A DNA stretch of 7,045 bases, taken from contig CAZUWH010000036.1 of NCBI GenBank assembly GCA_964624075.1, forward strand, positions 1 to 7,045. Direction: 5' to 3'. The position numbers were made by a program, and so were the translations under genes. This document shows positions 5,400 through 7,045 of the stretch, piece by piece (position 1 is the first letter of the stretch; each line of letters starts with the position of its first letter). Origin of the DNA: CAZUWH01 sp964624075. GTDB taxonomy: Bacteria; Pseudomonadota; Alphaproteobacteria; Rhodospirillales; Rhodospirillaceae. Under the pieces are notes generated by a model. That model ran no database searches. It had not been told where the DNA came from and was given only the letters and a program-made list of their open reading frames with translations.

Positions 5400-5430
5400 C
5401 GTTGATTCTGATTGACGCGTGCGTTCGCCG
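5400..5430 (+). repeat. Diverged direct repeat, right copy
   Basis: This is the partner of 4552-4584, starting 5 nt after the stop of the XRE remnant. The core blocks TGACGCG and GCGTTCGCCG are conserved. Most differences are transitions, suggesting an old event. Confidence 0.55.
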
Positions 5431-5448
5431 CTCTGCGTGACCTTAATA

Positions 5449-5501
5449 CCCATGAGCGTAGACCTTGGACTTATGCTCATGGGGTCGCCGCGACTGCGGC
5501 G
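5449..5501 (+). other. Two adjacent strong hairpins between convergent XRE remnant and rlmB
   Basis: Arm CCCATGAGCGTA (5449-5460) pairs with TATGCTCATGGG (5472-5483), 12 bp including one G-T wobble, with an 11-nt loop. Immediately after it, CGCCGC (5486-5491) and GCGGCG (5496-5501) form a 6-bp stem with loop GACT. The wobble pair is stable only if plus-strand RNA is made. Neither is followed by a T run, so an intrinsic terminator is not clear. A structured RNA or a bidirectional termination zone for rlmB is possible. Confidence 0.45.
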
Positions 5502-5568
5502 GCGTGCCGCATGGCGCAAAAGCCAAGAGCTGCGGATGCGGCCGGCCGGCGCCTGGGGGAAGTCACGA

Positions 5569-6450
5569 TCAAGGCCCAAAGGTACAAGTTGAGTCGACTA
5601 GATTGCCACGTCCCCCCACACCAGCCGGCCGGTGTGGGGCCTGGCGTGTTGCGAGACGGGAGCAGGCGACTTCATACAGCGCCACGGTTGCGGCACTGGA
5701 TACGTTGAGACTCCCGACTTTTCCCGTTACGGGCAGACGGGCAAGGCTGTCGCACCGGATCCGGACCAGACGACGCAAGCCTCGTCCTTCCGATCCCAGC
5801 ACCAGGGCGATACGACCCGACAGATCGGTCTCTGCCAGGAGGAGAGAAGCACCGGCTTCGAGACCAACGGTCCAGAAACCGGCGTCCTTGAGCGTCTCGA
5901 TGGCCCGGACCAGATTGATGGCCCGCACAAGCGGTACCGTCTCCAGACCGCCTGAGGCTGCCTTGGCCAGGGTACCGGTTTCCATCGGGGCGTGACGTTC
6001 CTGCACCACCACGGCCAATGCGTCGAAGGCAGCGGCGGAGCGTACCACGGCGCCCACATTGCGGGGATCGGTAACCTGATCCAGCATCACCACGACCGCC
6101 TGCGAATGCGCGCTAGCCCGTTCGGCCACTATGTCGATGGGAAGCGGCTCGAGCGGACTGACCTGGACGGCAATTCCCTGATGCACCCCTCCCGGCGCTA
6201 TGGTTTCGATCACGGCGCGTTCAACGATCTCCAGAGGGGGCAGAACGTATCCCTGCGCCTGCAGACCGGCGATAATATCAGCCACGGGACCAGCCATGGC
6301 ATTCGTAACCAGCAGGCGTCGGCAATGCCGCCCACGGTTGGCCAGCGCGGCCAGGGCTGCATGACGGCCATGAATCCACCCCTCTTCCCCCTGTCCAGAC
6401 CATGCAGAGGAAGAGTGCAGTTGGCTGGAAAAGCTCTTGCGTCTGTTCAT
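5569..6450 (-). CDS. rlmB: 23S rRNA (guanosine-2'-O-)-methyltransferase RlmB, SpoU/TrmH family
   Basis: RlmB uses S-adenosylmethionine to 2'-O-methylate a guanosine (G2251 in E. coli) in the P loop of 23S rRNA. The 293-residue product has an N-terminal substrate-binding domain from about residue 25 (WIHGRHAALAAL; GGVHQGIAVQV at 87-97) and a knotted SPOUT domain. Motif 1 is LDQVTDPRNVGAVVRSAAAF (123-142), motif 2 LVLGSEGRGLRRL (216-228), motif 3 LPVTGKVGSLNVSSAATVAL (239-258). Asn131, Arg137, Glu221, Ser247 and Asn249 match the catalytic/SAM residues of the family. ATG 6450 is preceded by AGGA six nt upstream, and the open frame beyond it runs through antisense tRNA sequence, so this start is chosen. 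After the fold ends near 262, some 30 residues form an unusual Gly/Arg-rich tail partly encoded by a palindrome, so the true stop may once have been earlier. It is divergent from the tRNA-tuf cluster. Confidence 0.93.
   Translation of the reverse strand: MNRRKSFSSQLHSSSAWSGQGEEGWIHGRHAALAALANRGRHCRRLLVTNAMAGPVADIIAGLQAQGYVLPPLEIVERAVIETIAPGGVHQGIAVQVSPLEPLPIDIVAERASAHSQAVVVMLDQVTDPRNVGAVVRSAAAFDALAVVVQERHAPMETGTLAKAASGGLETVPLVRAINLVRAIETLKDAGFWTVGLEAGASLLLAETDLSGRIALVLGSEGRGLRRLVRIRCDSLARLPVTGKVGSLNVSSAATVALYEVACSRLATRQAPHRPAGVGGRGNLVDSTCTFGP
5614..5639. repeat. Inverted repeat inside the rlmB 3' end
   Basis: CCCCACACC (5614-5622) pairs perfectly with GGTGTGGGG (5631-5639) around an 8-nt GC-rich loop that is itself partly palindromic. 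It lies in the part of rlmB encoding the atypical tail (residues about 271-279) and has no T tail. Confidence 0.6.
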
Positions 6451-6456
6451 GCGATA

Positions 6457-6460
6457 TCCT
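6457..6460 (-). promoter_or_regulatory. Shine-Dalgarno sequence of rlmB
   Basis: On the minus strand AGGA is followed by six nt (TATCGC) and then ATG at 6450. It is the feature that selects this start over longer in-frame alternatives. Confidence 0.6.
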
Positions 6461-6580
6461 ACGCTCGCCGCCGGTTTGTGTGCAAATACCTGGTATGAAG
6501 CAGAGTGGAACGTCGGGGCCGGAATGGTGCCCACAACAGGGGGGTGTGGACTGCTTCGGTCGGGGGCGTGAAATTTTCCA

Positions 6581-6609
6581 TTGACAGGAGTGGCTGATTC
6601 GAGTAGCCC
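6581..6609 (+). promoter_or_regulatory. Candidate promoter of the tRNA-Tyr/tRNA-Gly/tuf cluster
   Basis: A perfect -35 hexamer TTGACA lies at 6581-6586. At the optimal 17-nt spacing the -10 position reads TAGCCC (6604-6609), which matches only the first two consensus bases. Stable RNA promoters often combine a perfect -35 with other activating elements, but the poor -10 keeps this tentative. Transcription would start around 6616, leaving a 5' leader of about 35 nt to be trimmed from tRNA-Tyr. Confidence 0.35.
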
Positions 6610-6650
6610 AGATGCTCCTGGAAGGTGGGGTTTTGTCGTCTTGTAGAATG

Positions 6651-6736
6651 GGAGGGGTGCCCGAGGGGTTAAAGGGGACGGACTGTAAATCCGTTGGCTG
6701 ACGCCTACGTTGGTTCGAATCCAACCCCCTCCACCA
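6651..6736 (+). tRNA. tRNA-Tyr (anticodon GTA), with encoded CCA
   Basis: The acceptor arm GGAGGGG (6651-6657) pairs with CCCCTCC (6726-6732), followed by discriminator A and CCA (6734-6736). The anticodon stem ACGGA/TCCGT (6678-6682, 6690-6694) holds loop CTGTAAA with anticodon GTA at 6685-6687. A long variable arm (class II tRNA, as bacterial tRNA-Tyr should have) precedes the T arm GTTGG-TTCGAAT-CCAAC. It decodes UAU and UAC. It is the first gene of the conserved tRNA-tRNA-tuf order. Confidence 0.97.
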
Positions 6737-6818
6737 GACATATCTGCTGCGGAACCGGAAGGGTGCCCAGGGTGGGCAGGGCAAGTTCGGGACGAAGGGC
6801 TTCATGAGAAATGTCCGC

Positions 6819-6892
6819 GCGGGTGTAGCTCAATGGTAGAGCAGAAGCCTTCCAAGCTTACGACGGGGGTTCGATTCCCCTCACCCGCTCCA
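6819..6892 (+). tRNA. tRNA-Gly (anticodon TCC), with encoded CCA
   Basis: The acceptor arm GCGGGTG (6819-6825) pairs with CACCCGC (6882-6888), then discriminator T and CCA (6890-6892). The D arm is TAGCTCAATGGTAGAGC. The anticodon loop CTTCCAA has TCC at 6851-6853, on a stem whose outermost pair is a G-A mismatch. The T arm is GGGG-GTTCGAT-TCCCC. It decodes GGA and GGG. It lies 82 nt after tRNA-Tyr and 98 nt before tuf, and is probably co-transcribed. The tRNA-Thr found between tRNA-Gly and tufB in E. coli is absent. Confidence 0.96.
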
Positions 6893-6976
6893 CGAGGAAT
6901 GTGATGTTTCGCGTGTGATGTTTTGTCTGGCGGTCTTGGGAACGCTAGTTGGTTGTGGGTGTGGCGCATGCAGAGT

Positions 6977-6982
6977 AGAAGG
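6977..6982 (+). promoter_or_regulatory. Shine-Dalgarno sequence of tuf
   Basis: AGAAGG sits eight nt before ATG 6991 and supports the start of the truncated tuf gene. Confidence 0.65.
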
Positions 6983-6990
6983 TTGCAGAC

Positions 6991-7045
6991 ATGGCCAAGG
7001 AGAGATTTGAACGCAAGAAGCCGCATTGCAACGTGGGCACGATTG
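6991..7045 (+). CDS. tuf: Elongation factor Tu, N-terminal fragment (cut by window end)
   Basis: Only the first 18 codons are present: MAKERFERKKPHCNVGTI. This is the canonical EF-Tu N-terminus, which continues in all homologues into the P-loop motif GHVDHGKT (beyond the window). EF-Tu is the GTPase that delivers aminoacyl-tRNA to the ribosome. A good Shine-Dalgarno is present, and the gene lies downstream of tRNA-Tyr and tRNA-Gly as in many proteobacteria (compare tyrU-glyT-thrT-tufB of E. coli). The N-terminus MAKERFERKKP differs slightly from the commoner MAKAKFERTKP. Partial only because the sequence ends. Confidence 0.92.
   Translation, partial: MAKERFERKKPHCNVGTI

Noticed and set aside
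6486..6496. Small palindrome ATACC-T-GGTAT between rlmB and the tRNAs
   Set aside because: Only 11 nt long; too short to separate from chance without further copies.
6644..6649. TAGAAT as -10 box of the tRNA-Tyr gene
   Set aside because: It lies directly against the tRNA 5' end, so transcription would start inside the tRNA, and no -35 is found at 17 nt upstream.
6450..6741. In-frame upstream extension of rlmB (start at 6741)
   Set aside because: The extension runs antisense through tRNA-Tyr and its leader; the resulting GGGWIRTN-type peptide is a known artefact of antisense tRNA. ATG 6450 has a proper Shine-Dalgarno and matches the family N-terminus.
6802..7026. Minus-strand ORF opposite tRNA-Gly and tuf
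   Set aside because: Its peptide (GNRTPVVSLEG region) is the reverse complement of tRNA-Gly, and the rest is antisense to the tuf leader and start.

Overview
The window reads as an alphaproteobacterial chromosome fragment, probably Rhodospirillales or Acetobacteraceae-like. This placement is inferred from the protein style (L28, class II DAHP synthase, RlmB, an Aer-type PAS protein, a two-HD-domain phosphodiesterase relative), from the tRNA-Tyr/tRNA-Gly/tuf order, and from moderately GC-rich DNA. No species can be named. The left edge is a 17-nt G run that looks like a contig-end artefact, and the right edge cuts into tuf.

Layout: (1) 18-395, the 3' part of a broken Rpn/YhgA-type recombination-promoting nuclease gene. 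(2) 396-679, a leader region with a 43-nt direct repeat carrying promoter-like boxes, and between the copies a 24-nt near-copy of the 5' end of the next gene. (3) 680-2382, intact rpmB (ribosomal protein L28) followed 14 nt later by an intact class II DAHP synthase gene, the first step of the shikimate pathway. (4) 2383-2754, a convergent intergenic region with GC-rich hairpins and a perfect Fur-like palindrome. (5) 2755-4542, minus strand: an intact PAS protein, a three-frame decayed HD/HD-GYP signalling gene that has lost its GYP end, and a doubtful small ORF. (6) 4552-5430, a segment bounded by two diverged direct repeats, holding AT-rich DNA, an inverted repeat and a broken XRE-family regulator. 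(7) 5449-5501, strong hairpins. (8) 5569-6450, minus strand: intact rlmB (23S rRNA 2'-O-methyltransferase). (9) 6581-7045, plus strand: a candidate promoter, tRNA-Tyr(GTA), tRNA-Gly(TCC) and the first 18 codons of tuf, a conserved translation cluster.

The theme is contrast. Translation and core-metabolism genes (rpmB, DAHP synthase, rlmB, the tRNAs, tuf) are intact, while the three accessory genes (nuclease, c-di-GMP-type signalling, XRE regulator) each carry several independent lesions. This suggests a lineage losing accessory functions, or a strain with relaxed selection on signalling. I did not find a convincing new defence or mobile system. The most unusual structures are the partial duplication of the rpmB promoter and 5' end, and the repeat-bounded XRE segment.
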